Source: Omphiscola glabra (taxonomy: Eukaryota; Mollusca; Gastropoda; Lymnaeidae). Taken from it: 64,000 nt of DNA. The notes beneath the pieces are model-generated. The model was not told the DNA's origin and searched no databases. It saw nothing but the letters and a program-made list of their open reading frames with translations. Below are positions 1 through 12,900 of the stretch, piece after piece. Each line of letters starts with the position of its first letter. Position 1 is the first letter of the stretch. The translations under genes and the position numbers were made by a program. The stretch covers positions 16,884,863 to 16,948,862 of the forward strand of contig OZ024797.1 of the NCBI GenBank assembly GCA_964017045.1, in the 5' to 3' direction.

Positions 1-722
1 TCAATCCGGTTGGTTAAAGTTAAGTCAATATCAATAACCAATAATTTTAAAAAATCAGGACTTGGTCAAACTGTGATTATTGAATTGATGTCTCACTGTT
101 ATTAATGAAGGATACACTACAGACCTAATTCATAGTCATTTCAAGATAAATGTCGCACTCCAGCTCTAAACGTAAACTTATATTAGTAGGCCACTATATT
201 ATAGCCTCTTCTTTACTTTTTTAGTCTTAGTGACTCTCAGACTTAGAGCAAATTATAATTAGGCTAGTAATATTCATAACATTATTATTATTCACACAGT
301 CAATAGTAGTAGTAGTCTTCTAACATAAGTAAGTGTCAATTCAATAACTTTACTTTGATTTCATAATAATTATTAAGACTGTCAACCACTCACCACAGTC
401 TCACAGTGGTCGTCTATTAATTTTAATTCAGTAAAGCTTTTTTGAGTGAAGTAAGTTAAAGTTAAAGTAAGTGGAAATCAAAAGTACACTTCTCTTAATC
501 TTAGCTTAGACTTATGACGTTTACATTTATATTACACAGCCAAACAAATAATTATTTTATTTAATAAGAACTAGACTTAGACCAACCAAGCCTACCAGAC
601 CAGAACCAAGCCAAACCTAATAAAAATGAGCAAATTACAAGCCCGGCCAAGGCCTTATGCATGACAATTATAACACAGGATATGGAACTTGGGTAAGGGG
701 TGAACATGTAATTATAATATAG
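1..722. other. AT-rich non-coding DNA
   Basis: No exon, RNA gene or long open frame is convincing here. The stretch is AT-rich with short direct repeats of ordinary intergenic kind. Confidence 0.5.
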
Positions 723-932
723 GGTAAATTCGTATAGATCGTACCGCCTTTTTTTTACCATGGCCGTCATCTTGGTTGCCTGAACCCTAAATTTATCCCT
801 CCCCCTAACCTGAACCCTAAATCTATCCCTCACCCTAACCTGAACCCTAGCAGTTCAGTAGCCCTAAATCTATCCCTCACCCTAACCTGAACCCTAAACC
901 TAATGATGAGGTACGATCTATCTGAATTAGCC
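723..932. mobile_element. MITE with 8-bp TSD and TTAGGG-like core
   Basis: The element has terminal inverted repeats of about 23 bp that share ATAGATCGTACC exactly and begin GG on both sides. It is flanked by a perfect direct repeat TAATATAG at 715-722 and 933-940. Its core holds two to three copies of a roughly 30-bp unit containing, on the minus strand, TTAGGGTTCAGGTTAGGG. An 8-bp TSD with GG-starting TIRs is compatible with Merlin or hAT-like families; the superfamily is not decided. A related copy lies inverted at about 4828-5035. Confidence 0.7.
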
Positions 933-940
933 TAATATAG

Positions 941-2009
941 TAATATAATACTAATAAAAGACGCTATAGAGATGATATTACCGTCTCAGTCATAATAAAT
1001 AGATAAATAAATATTAAATATACCTGCCTACTGATAATCATACTGACGACTACATTGTATTACATATATTCAGTATTCGTATATCATAATATATGAATTT
1101 TTATTTAACTCTATTCAGTCCTTTATAAGGATTTTACGAATGTAATAAAGTATATATATTTGAATGAATCAACTTACAAATTACTTGCTTAAGACATTTA
1201 AATGTTATAGGTCTGAAGAAAAAGGAAATAAACCTCCAGTGTTGAGTTTAGTAAATCCACAAAAGTTCTTTTCCTCACAGCTCACACCCAGATGATACAT
1301 TGGCCAGAATTTTACACCACTCCAAGCAAATGTTATTGTTAATACCAGGAAACTCGCCAGTAACATGTAATTTCTCTGTCTCTCTCCCTTGAAATCTTTG
1401 AACTGTGTTAAATGCTTAGCATTCAACCACTTTAAAAATAAAATTTAAAAAACACAGTGATAAATATCACAAATAGTGCTCGCCGCATAATACATTATAA
1501 TGCATTAATCCAAGCCTTTAATGTAGGATAATATAAAAAGGGAGAGGGGGCTGCGAACAGGTTAAAACTTAAAACAGGCTAAGGTAAAAGGAAATAAGTA
1601 CAACAAGATACCTTGTGCTTCTTATTTCCTTTTAAATAACATAACATAGTAAACGATTATGGATAGGTTAGCAAGCTATTTCTTTAAGAATACATAACAA
1701 AATATGCTTCGGGGTAAATTTCATCACAGTTTTGAAATATTCATAAAATTGCATAATACCAAAATTAGAATAAGATATATTCTAATTTTATAAAATAGGC
1801 TAAGTGAAAAATTTATAAATAAGACCTAAATATAAACATGTCATGTCTTTTTTTTAAATGCACGAGTGAAATAGGAATGAACACAATACAGATAGTTAAT
1901 CCCGTAATAAAAATAAATACAATAACTGAGGTGTTTAATTATTATTGCAATAACTTCCCGCATGCTGGTTTTAATTGTTAGCTGCATTCAAGAGACAAAT
2001 TTAAATTAT
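941..2009. other. Non-coding, no feature seen
   Basis: AT-rich sequence without a supported exon or repeat. A short minus-strand open frame at 1205-1426 has no recognisable motif and is not taken as a gene. Confidence 0.4.
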
Positions 2010-2309
2010 GGTTACCGGAAATTTGATCGAAAGAAATTTCGTCGACGGAAAATTGATCGACGGAAATTTGATCGAACGGAAATTTTGTCGAATCTTTTTT
2101 TTTAGTTCAGACGTTAAAATGTTCGTCAAATTTCTTTTTGAACGCACTATACTTTATAGTAAAACAAAATAATGCGTTCAAAAAGAAATTTGACGCAAAA
2201 TTTTAACGAATAAACTAAAAAAAAGATTCGACCAAATTTCCGTTCGATCAAATTTCCGTCGCTCAATTTTCCGTCGACCAAATTTCTTTCGATCAAATTT
2301 CCGGATACG
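2010..2309. mobile_element. Foldback MITE (MULE-like family), copy 1
   Basis: Nearly the whole element is a long inverted repeat. It starts GGTTACCGGAAATTTGATCG and ends with the near complement CGATCAAATTTCCGGATACG, and an inner stem carries TTCTTTTTGAACGCA and its complement. Two other copies (37619-37800 and 47755-48037) have perfect 9-bp target duplications, which with long TIRs suggests a Mutator-like family. Here the right flank is disturbed by the hAT element that follows; without that insertion the flanks read TTTAAATTAT and TTTAGAGTAT, 8 of 10 matching. No transposase is encoded. Confidence 0.8.
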
Positions 2310-2317
2310 GTTTAGAG

Positions 2318-2567
2318 CAGTGCTTCTCAAACTTTTTAGTATGGCGGACCGGCAGGAATTTTTTTCCTTTGCACCAGGGACCGGTGCACTATTTTTCTTG
2401 TACTGACGTGGTAGCGAAATGAGTTTTCTTTTACAATTTATTTTCTATTGAATGTATGCTCAATCCATTGCATCCTTGTTTTAGTAATAGTTTTAGCCCA
2501 GTATTTTCTTAAAGTGATGGCCCACGGACCGGCACCGGTCCGCGGACCACCACTTTGAGTAGCACTG
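2318..2567. mobile_element. hAT-type MITE beside the foldback element
   Basis: The ends are CAGTGCTTCTCAAACT and AGTTTGAG-like AGCACTG, forming imperfect TIRs that start CAGTGCT. The 8-bp target duplication is GTTTAGAG (2310-2317) and GTGTAGAG (2568-2575), one mismatch. The internal sequence has the GC-rich GGACCGGCACCGGTCCGCGG palindrome common in non-autonomous hAT elements. An inverted relative of its right half lies at about 3228-3381. Confidence 0.8.
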
Positions 2568-3227
2568 GTGTAGAGTATTCTAAATTGACCGAAAATGCCG
2601 TCCCCCAAAACGTTTCACCCGAGGTGAACCTCCAATCTTCCTGTGTCAGTTGCTTGACGCCTCAACTGACTTGCTAAACGGCTATTTCCTATGAATGTTA
2701 AATTTATAAAAACATAAATTCTAAAACTATTGCCCCCTTTTAGGATCTGTGCTTTGCTATCGTTCATGTTTATTTGTACCGTGCTTTCAAAATAGTAACT
2801 ACAAAAATCATAGATAAACCGAGGATCCGCCAACGACCAAGCTTTGAAATGCAAAAATGTAGGACTATACTAGGCCTTTATGTAACACAGATGCGTTATT
2901 TGCTGAATTTCGACTTTCTATGATAAGCGAAACTTTGAAAAATGTTGGCATAATTTAAACAACGTTTCAAGAACATGCAAGTCTGGCATATTCGCCGGAT
3001 AATTTAATCATTGCACCAACCACCGATGACCGATGCTATATCTATTGTTATTATTATATTATTATAATATTTTTATTTGCACTTAAAAATGTCATCCAAT
3101 AGTTTTTAATTAGCCAACGCAAGAGGATTCTATTAACTATACCATTTAATTTTAGCTTTTTTAAAGTTTTAATTTTTTTTTTTTTGGTAATGGCCTTTGA
3201 ACTTAATCTTTCATCCAGTTTCTTGTT

Positions 3228-3381
3228 TCATGTTGGGCGGACCGGCAACGCAAGGCTCGCGGACTGATGCCGGTCCACGGACCATCACTTTAAGAAAATA
3301 CTGGGCTAAAACTATTACTAAAACAAGGATGCAATGGATTGAGCATACATTCAATAGAAAATAAATTGTAAAAGATAAAGA
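3228..3381 (-). mobile_element. Inverted fragment of the hAT MITE
   Basis: This segment is the reverse complement, with scattered differences, of about 2430-2550 in the hAT MITE. Shared text includes GGCCCACGGACCGGCACCGG-like sequence and ACTATTACTAAAACAAGG. It lacks one terminus and is a fragment. Confidence 0.65.
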
Positions 3382-4827
3382 AAAATAAGAAGTAAAAGAT
3401 AAGAAATATTATAATATTAAATGCATTAATGTATTTTTATGTCACATAGACAATGACACTGTCGTATAATTATATAAACCTTATTTTAATAATATATATA
3501 TCAATGTATATTTATACTGTATTTCTTAAGTTGATTTTGAAAAAAAAATCTAAAGAGCCCATTTTTCTGCCTAAATTAGGCATACTCACTTACAAATACC
3601 CGCAAAATTGTTTTGTCATCAAGGCTGTCATTGAGGTAATCAAACAATGAACAGTTATTGTAAGCCTAGTTGTTGGTGTTATGGCTTGTGTGTGTGTGTG
3701 TGGGGGGGGGGCTAATTGAATGGTGAACTGTTATGCTGTTAATCAGAAGGATCCAAAACATCTCATAATAATCAGGGACTTATTTTGGGTAGGGCATGGC
3801 TTTTGCCACCCTCCCCCCATTAATTGTGCAGGTTTCAGTTAAATTGATATGTACTATTGCACCTCCAGTAATAAACAACTCATCAAGCTGGCCACCTTTT
3901 GGTCCCCCCCACCCCCTAAAAAACACCTGAAATGACGTTCTTGATAATAATCCACCAACACTGATCAGTCATTTACATTTTTTAATGTTTAAAAAAGTAG
4001 CCTATATAAAAATATGACGAAGTGCAATGAAACGTAAAAGTCTAAAATTGATAAAGAGCTATTAATTTATTTTAATCATAATTTAGCAATTTAATTTATT
4101 TGACGCAGTGCAATGATTCGTTGAGAGTTCATTACACTTCAAAAGGCTATAACTATTTTATATATATATTTTTTTAGTCAAGTAAACTGTTTATCGTACA
4201 TTTAATTAATTTAATCAACATGATCCCCGATACGAGAATAGCTTTAATCAATGATCTTGTTATGTAGGCCTAATTTCATTTATTTGTAGGCCTAATTTCA
4301 TATATTAATAAAGGCCTAATAATAATTTTTAATATTATTATAATTAAACTCTCATTACACATCCATCATCCAAGTTTAGGTTAGGTATATAGTTTACACA
4401 AAATGAAAGCAATAAATAGTAAAAGAAGTAAATTACTAGAAAAAATAAATTTAAATATATTTTACTTAAAGAGTTTCATTATAATTTGATAAAAAACTGG
4501 GTGGAAAATTCGATTGAAAGAATAATTAATATTATTACTCGTATTTATCCAATCCTTATTTTAAACTGACGGTTGTGATGGTAAAGGTGGCGCTACGACG
4601 AGTGTATCAAAATGGATGTCTGTTTGTATTAGTAACGAAAAGCCGAAAGTCGAAAGAAATTTAAATCAAAGTATACTTGGAGCATCGAAAGAAGAAAAAA
4701 AAATTCCTGGCCTGGCATTATCAAGTGGTTAGCATTAAATCCGTGTATATTCTATTTTATGCTCAATAGCTTTGACTATAATATAAAATAAAATTACCAA
4801 TTTGGCTAATGACTAATGCTCATCTGT
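3382..4827. other. Non-coding, no feature seen
   Basis: AT-rich sequence with a short G run near 3703 and a C run near 3906. No exon is supported; the plus-strand frame at 3453-3650 looks like chance. Confidence 0.4.
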
Positions 4828-5035
4828 GGTACCTCATTTCATTAGGTTAGGTTATAGGTAGGATAGATTTAGGGTTCAGGTTAGGGTGAGGGATAGATTT
4901 AGGGTTCAGGTTAGGGTGAGGGATACATTTAGGAAGTTTTTTCATTATTTTTAAACGATTTTATTCTTAATTTTACGGGTCGTGTCAACCAAGATGGCGG
5001 CCATGTTAAAAAAACGCGGTACCAGGTACCAGTAG
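4828..5035. mobile_element. Related copy of the 723-932 element, opposite orientation
   Basis: It shares the same core with two 30-bp units containing ATAGATTTAGGGTTCAGG, the AACCAAGATGGCGGCCATG motif and GGTACC-containing ends. No clear target duplication is seen, so the limits are approximate. Confidence 0.55.
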
Positions 5036-5394
5036 CGTTCAATTACCTTAATTAAATTATTTCATGTGTCATTTGCCTTTGTCAAACTTTGTCTTTTTGA
5101 GTTTTTGTCCATCTTATTTATTTTAATTATTAACTGAGCTCCACTGAGCAATGAAGAAACTAAATTCTTAATTTTAAAAGAACCAGGCTGTTATTCATCC
5201 ATAACCAGATGCTGGTAAATTTGGGCCCTACAAGTACAAGGGAAAAAAATTATACTCGATATTAATATTATAATGTTATAAACAGCTCTTGTAGCTAAAG
5301 CAAAATCCCTTTTATAACAATCTGGAAAAATGCAAAAATGTTATAACACCAATATTTAAAAAAAAGAAAGGCTGCTGATGATGTTAAAAAGCTA

Positions 5395-7180
5395 TAGTTT
5401 TTATAGATAGACTGATATCCCTGACCTCTTGTTGCAGTGGAAAACTTGAAGAAAGAATAATAAAAAATCACCTTTATTAGTGGCTAGAAAGAGATACCAT
5501 CAGTTAACACCAAGCTGGTTCCAGAGCTGGACAGGATACTGATAATTAATTCTTCAGCATGAGCCTAAGGAACTTAAAAGGCTTCCAAGAAAAAAAACAC
5601 ACCACATTAGTCTTTGTCCACCTCCAGCAGACCAGTGAAACAGTGTGCGGAAATGCTTACTCTGGAAATTAAACACTGCAGGGATTAATGGCAAGCTGTA
5701 CAAATGTTTAAAGTTCTTTCTTACTGATCATACTATCCAAACAAAAATAAATAACGCCACCTTATAAATGTGTGTCCTGGAAGAAGGGCTTCCACAAGGT
5801 TTGTCACTAAATTTTACCCTATTCCTAATGTTCTTTTATGACCTACATGATGAGCTAAAGTTGGAGAAGCACACTATGCAGGTGACCTTGTGATGTGGCA
5901 TACTTGAAGACGCACAGGTATAAGTGTAAGATGTCTTAACGAAGACTTCATAAGGCTGAGAAGATACAGTGGAAACTAAAAGTAAACAACACCAAGACAG
6001 TATACTTGGTCTTCATAAAAATCTACACGGCAGCCAAACAGATCACACAATGATAGCTGTAGAAAAATACAATAGCATTCTAAATGGAGGATATAATCCA
6101 AAGATACACAGATGAGTCGGCTTTCAAAGAGAGCCCTATATATAGGCTATAGTATAAAAATTATTTACCCAGACCAATCATATGATGAACTCTGTAACCC
6201 TTGTGGAGCGTTCTACAGTAATTATGAAGGAGAAGCAGCTGTTATTGAAGCTGTGTTACACCACCAATCTGGCATCTTCACAGTTTATTCCAGCAAACAA
6301 AGAAATGTTATCTTCTTTGACTGCAAGTCAGTAACTGTAACTATACTTGGTCTTCATAAAAATCTACACGGCAGCCAAACAGATCACACAATGATAGCTG
6401 TAGAAAAATACAATAGCATTCTAAATGGAGGATATAATCCAAAGATACACAGATGAGTCGGCTTTCAAAGAGAGCCCTATATATAGGCTATAGTATAAAA
6501 ATTATTTACCCAGACCAATCATATGATGAACTCTGTAACCCTTGTGGAGCGTTCTACAGTAATTATGAAGGAGAAGCAGCTGTTATTGAAGCTGTGTTAC
6601 ACCACCAATCTGGCATCTTCACAGTTTATTCCAGCAAACAAAGAAATGTTATCTTCTTTGACTGCAAGTCAGTAACTGTAAGTCAATACAGCTGTGCATC
6701 AAGATCTCACAACAAGAACAATAAAATTACTACTTCTGAAAATTAACACCATCCTTAAACCCTATGCTGTTTAGCTAACCTTACAATAGATACCAGGACA
6801 CCATAAAATAACAAGATATGAAAGAGCAGACAAACTAGCAAAACAGGGTTTCCAATGAACAGCAAACATAACTACATTACTCAACACTGTGAAGCAGATT
6901 ATCAGAGTTAACAAAAAAGAAGAGTGGTTAAATGGATGGGCTATAAGCTCAAGAGGAAGATGTGCATTCAAACACATGCTCAGTTCAAACCCTAATGTCC
7001 AATAAATTGTCTGAACAGGTCATACATAATCTTTAGTTATTGAGTATGATGGAATCAGACTTTGTTTTAAACCATTGGGGGAGATGCAGATAATGAAAGA
7101 AGCTACATTTACACAGTTGTCACTTGTAGATGGAGGTATGCCAGATGCCAACAAAGCTGTAGGCTTACTGTTGTGATACC
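5395..7180 (+). pseudogene. Decayed LINE (reverse transcriptase and RNase H remnants)
   Basis: Frame-broken translation shows reverse-transcriptase pieces: a VGKLEERIIKNHL-like stretch near 5430 and EEGLPQG...LFLMFFYDL near 5785, matching the 'G.PQGS.LSP.LF..F..DL' core. RNase H remnants follow: TDESAF, NYEGEAAVIEAV, FFDCKSV, and IPGHHKI...ERADKLAKQG near 6800, giving the family's D-E-D-D positions. This order is typical of Jockey-like or related non-LTR elements. Many stops and frameshifts make it non-functional. The RNase H part is tandemly duplicated (see 6001-6681). Confidence 0.8.
6001..6681 (+). repeat. 341-bp tandem duplication inside the LINE relic
   Basis: TATACTTGGTCTTCAT starts at 6001 and again at 6342, and the following 340 bases look identical by eye in both copies. 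The duplicated part carries the start of the RNase H domain. It explains the two open frames that begin with the same residues MSRLSKRALYIGYS. Confidence 0.9.
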
Positions 7181-9766
7181 TAAATAAATTAACCCTAATT
7201 GAAAAACTGCTTATTTTATAGGCCTGTTAGTTATTTCTGAAAAATACAAAAAAGGATAGAAATAAAAAGTACATAAAATGAAGAAATGATTGACTGAGTA
7301 AATTTAAATGTCTACTTATACATTTAAAAATAAATGGGTGAAAATAAGCTTTTCACATTTCCCATTATCATACTTGACATTTTCACTCAGCTAATATAGA
7401 TCTTAATTCTTATGTTATTTGAATTCTCTAAGATTTATTTTGTGGCTTCTATATAGCCTTTTGAATCCCAATTTAAAGATCCTAGGATTGGTCCCTGTTA
7501 GTTGCTTCTTGCTGTTTCTTGAGATGAAGGTACTGTGCTGACATTCAAACTGTCCAATGTCTATTATTTTAAGAAATTAGTTTACTTTGAAGTATTATTT
7601 GCTGATACTATGAATTTTAAAATTAAGAGTTACATTATATAAGGAATAACATTAGTACAAATAAAGTAGAAACAAAGTATGACAAATATTAGCCAAATTT
7701 TTAAGAATTTTTTTTCTGTAAATAATGAGTATGGAATTCCTGGCACATACTGGTAAATCATCTCTATAGTTGTATCCTCTAGAAATATATATTGTGTTTT
7801 GAGTTTGTTTACCTAAAAGTGTAGAAAGAAATTGTTTCATGAACATTAACAGCACTTGTACAATAAATTGGCTTGTGTGAGTGGCATATATTCTTTTAAA
7901 ATATTCCTTATTAAACTTATTTAAATTTTACAGCTCATGTCAGGTATTAGCATGAGTCTCGAGATTGACCTGTGAATGCAGCCCTCTCTGGGGGGTTCAT
8001 GGGTTGTGGTGCCTCAACTGTCTACACCGGGACCAGGGGGACATTGCATCAGCCAAATAGGAACATCCGCATAAACAGTATAATTAACTGAGTCAACTGT
8101 TAACTGTTATTCAGCTTTAGTCCAGTTGTTGTGGCTTGGCTTTTTGTTACAGCAATGTAAAAAAACTCTGTTCATGTTTTTGGATGAGGCCTTCTATGCT
8201 AAAAGCAACCTAAAACTGTTTAGGTTCAAAACTTAACATTTTGTTTGAACAGTTCATTAAATTAAATTTTGCAAAGTACAGCATGTAAAAAATCTGATTT
8301 TGTGATAAGTTATTTAAAGACATTGATAGCTGTGAATCGTAATAAAGAATAGCTTGGTCATATAACTTGATAAATAAGAAATCTTAATATTACATCAACA
8401 TTTAATTTATCACACCACATGTTTTTAAATGAAATGGCAGTTATGTTATACAGCTCAAAATTTAAAATAAATTATTTCTCTTATATAAATATGTTCTTAT
8501 ATGTTGACATAATTCACATCATTCTATAAAACTGAATTTTTTTTCAGTGAACTTCATACCAATTTAAAAAAAAAAAAGGCACAATTTCAATTTTAAACTA
8601 AACAGTCTAACAAAGATAGTCTTGGGAAACTAGTTAGTATTTTAGTTTTTGAAATGCTTTTTGTTTTTTGGTTGCAAATTTGTCTATAAGTTGACACTAT
8701 TACCATTGTTGATATGTATCCAGGGGAGTGCACTTAAGTAATATAGTTTCTTACAAACATTTATTCAAGTTCAAGTCTGTTCCCAGTGTAATTCTCTTAG
8801 ATGTTTTGCATTCACCTGGCTTACATACGGGCTATGCATCTGAATACTGTTACAAAGTTAATTTCTAAAGAAATTTATACATGTCAGATAATAATTAGTT
8901 ATTTTTTGTTAATTTTTGGAATTCCTTAGTTTTATAACAACTTTTCTTATGTGCTTTAGTTCATTAAGAAATATATATTTATTTAAAAGCATGAATCCAG
9001 ATTTCCTTTAATATTTCTTGAGTAGAGAACTTGTAATTTCCTAAACTCTGATGGACATTTATTCTTTTCTGTGATGTACTATTGTTCAATTAAGTAATAT
9101 ATATTCTCATACTGGATTTGACCTCATCATGAAAATCATGATTACTATTAAAAAACTAATATGATAAATTATAATTATAAGAGTTTATTAATTTGCTTTC
9201 CTCTTATTAAAAATTGTTAACATTTTAACTTAAGGCATAGTTAATATTATCCTCTGTTTGTAAGAGGCACATTGTTTTTAAGAGGCACCATATAATTTGT
9301 GAATGACAAAATAACTTGTAATACTTGACTTTTACACCTATAATGGTGGAAAAATACTCATTTTAATGTATAATCAAATGCACTGACAGGCTGTTATTTA
9401 TGAAACTTCTTCACCAATTATTAAACAAAATATGGAGTCTTTGTGAGATGAGTCAGAGCAGAGCTGAAATTTAAAATACATTATCTAATTAAACAATCAG
9501 ACAAAATATCACACAGCTTTAACACAGTCCTTTATTTATAATCCTCAGTTTTAAAGCCTGTATGTTTAAAAACTTGCAAACTTACATAAAAGATGCTTTT
9601 AAAAATATATAGATTTCATTTTATAAAGGTGTCATTTTTTAAAAAGAAAAATTAACTATTTTTATATGCTCTTTATATGCTTTATGTGTTATATAAAAAA
9701 CTGTCTTGTAAATATAATATCGTTGAAATCCTTTTATAACAACTATTATTAATCTTTTCCTTTCAG
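7181..9766. other. Non-coding stretch upstream of the TIR/HEAT gene
   Basis: No exon, repeat array or transposon is recognised. If the gene that follows has earlier exons they should lie here or further left, but no exon with a matching phase-1 donor could be supported. Confidence 0.4.
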
Positions 9767-9997
9767 TTATTGAAGCAACCAGCATTCTTGACTATGATGA
9801 CACAGATACTATCAGCTCACGGAGACAGACACCAATTATTCCTTTGCAGAGCCAGTTGGTAACCTCTCAGCCTGTTAGTCCTTATGGACAGGCTGCTATT
9901 ATTACAAGCAGCCCTCCGGTTGTGATGTGCTCACAACCAGTAACAGTTGTTGAAGTTTCTTCTGTGGACAGGCCATCATCACCTACACCTAGCACCA
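9767..9997 (+). CDS. TIR/HEAT gene, exon 1 seen (Ser/Pro-rich)
   Basis: The acceptor is TTCCTTTCAG and the frame needs two bases (phase 1). It encodes ATSILDYDDTDTISSRR... and then a Ser/Thr/Pro/Val-rich, probably disordered stretch. The donor chosen is CCA|GTAAGG, which keeps phase 1 with the next exon. Alternatively the frame runs to a stop at 10069-10071 (ending IPMIVH), in which case this is the last exon of a separate upstream gene. Confidence 0.55.
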
Positions 9998-12900
9998 GTA
10001 AGGTACTGCACAGAACCTACACATCCATTCAAGTGATGGAACATGAAGATATCCCTATGATTGTCCATTAATGAGTAAACAATTGAGAGTCGTATGTGGT
10101 TAATTCATGATTGTTGGTGGCACAGATATAAGTTTATGAGACAGTGATACACCATAGGTATGAGTTCATGAGACATAAGGCAGTTATACACCATATGAAT
10201 TGGCTTAATTCATGCTTGTCAGTGGCACAGGTATGAGTTCATGAAGCAGTGATACACTATTTGAAGAAATGGCAGCAACAAATGATGTTGTTATTGGATA
10301 TCACATTGATGATTATGACTTTGTGGAAAAGCTTGCAGGTACCGGTATACTTTATTATTTTTAGAAATCTTCCTTTGCCAAAGTTATTACTAAGTGTTTA
10401 TAAATATCTCGTTGATAAGCTGTACTTTTGTGTATGTAAGTGATTTGTTGTTATGGCTTGATAATTTTAAATACAGGGATATTGTCATTAGTTTCTATAC
10501 TCAACCAATTTTGATCAATGTTTGTAAGCATTATTGCAGCTCATTTAATGAAGTCATTGAATGAAAACATGTCATTCCTCACACATCAGAGCCCCAGTTT
10601 AGTTTGTTTATTTCAATGAATTATATTCTAAGACATCATTTTAATTTATTTTTAAAAACCAAATTACTTATTTTTGATTTGGTGTTTAATCTCTGTTTAG
10701 AAAAACTCCTGAAAGCAAATCTTTCTGTCTGGTACCATAAACCAAGTGATGCAGTAAATCAAACATGCCAAGCCATTCTTGGCTGTAAGGTAACAGAGCT
10801 TTTAATGAAAATCTTGTTCTCAATCTTCTTAATCTAGATTATTAAATCATAACATTTAAGTTGCTGGTCAACTAATGCTTAGGTAAACTGAACATTTTCA
10901 GAGCTACAATTATTTTTTGTCAAGGGATATCACAAGTAACAACTGCAACAGTAGATGGTGATGTTCATATTCCATTTAGCTTTTCATTGGTTGATGTTAT
11001 AAAAGCTTTAAGTTCATGACCCAATGAACATGATCTGTCTCTGGTTCCATTTGATCCCCAGATCTACGTGGCCATAATGTCAGAGTTAGCAGCTGTTGAC
11101 CCCACCATGCAAGAACAGCTTGCCCTTGCCTACATCTCAAACTCAGCTATCTACCCTTTGTCCAAAATTCGTTTCAGATTTCTTTCACCTAAACTGAGTG
11201 GAGGCGTGTAAGTATTCACACTTGTTAACAGGAATTTCACTTGATATTTTTGGAAAGTTAGACATAGTTCATAATGTAAAATATTTTGTTGGTTGTTTTT
11301 ATTATATTACCAGCTTATATTACACACTTTAAAGTGTGTTCACAAGCACTGTGACCAACTGAGTTAAATGTCATCCACTTGAATTGTTCAGAATTATTCT
11401 ATTGCTGTACACTTTTATAATATTGATGATATGTTGAGTCTTTATTTATTAAATTGGAAACTAATTTGCAAAATGGTTGGAGATGGCAGCTGTCAATGGC
11501 ATATGCTAATCCACCAATTTTTAATTGACTTATTGATTAAATAGGTTATATTTTAAATACTCAAATTAGGTATGTTGTACTTTTAATTTTTTTTATGATT
11601 CAGGAAACTGATGTTAGCCAAAATAAATTGGTGCTTTGTGTTGAACATGGATGAGTTTGACATCAAAGTCAAATCACTGATCAAATGTATAAAGAAAGAT
11701 ATCAAGAATAAAAGACAGCATGACAATAATTCAGATCAGATTAATTCCCATCTGACTCTAGCATTAAACCGTGGACAGGACCTTGGTGGTGATGACTCAG
11801 AATTTGAAGATGTGCCAGGAAACAATCAGCTCAAAGAAATTAACACCCAAGTTTTGTTTTGGAATCACCACTTCAATGAAAAAATTGAGGTAAGTTATTA
11901 GTTTTCTAAGTTTTATTTAAAAAATACCAGTTGGTTTGAAGTGAATTTATCCTTGGGTCATAACTGATTAGCATAATTAATAGAAAGTCCAAATTTTAGT
12001 CAATTATATAAATAAATAAATAAAACTCTTCTTCATTTCCTTTCTGTGATTTTACTCTGGATATTAAAGCTGTAGAATATATGACCCGGTTTTACCAGGG
12101 TAATCATGGAGGCACATTTCAATACCTTCGATCTCCTATTGCAAAGTTTCAACATCTAAAAATCCAATCTTTTACATATGTAACTAAATTAATGTATCTT
12201 CAAAATTAAAAAAAAAAAAAAAACACAATTTTTAATGCCATTGAAATGTATATTTAGCAAATAGTAAATCAGAGTTTCTTAATTTTTAAAAATAATCTTT
12301 GTATAGATATTAACGTTTCTTACATCTTTGGGTTTTGAGCATTTTTTCTTCTATATAATATAGGCCTCCCCAACCCTTTATTTAGGCCCCTGGAATACAA
12401 AAAATAAAATAAAAAATAAATAAATAAATTTGTAAAAACATATCCTTAACTTAAAATATATGTGCTGCACCATTTTAAATATCTGTAGCCAATGTTCCAT
12501 CTAAGGTTTGCTGGTTCCTGTGCAAAATCATACAGTTGTGTGCACAGTTTTACAGCAACAATATTATGTGCAAAATTTTACTTCCACAAACACACACACA
12601 TGGAAATAACATAAATTGACTTAAGTGGAAAATCTTTTATGATGAAATTAAATAAAGAACTATAATTAAATAATTATAATCAGAAATTTCACAATATTTC
12701 AATCAAAGCTATATTTATTTATATTATTTAACCCTTCATTGGGTCAGGGAACTAAATGCCAACACACCCACTACAAATGGCTGTTAGTCATTTGACTCAT
12801 TTCTTGAGTAACTCTTCTGGAGGTGCCAATCTGTCTTTCAACGAGATCCATCTTTTATACACATATTCAAGGTTGATCTGATGTCCATCATTCTGATATA

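Noticed and set aside
780..895. Interstitial telomere
   Set aside because: TTAGGG words occur inside a 30-bp unit of a transposon-like element, not as a pure hexamer array.
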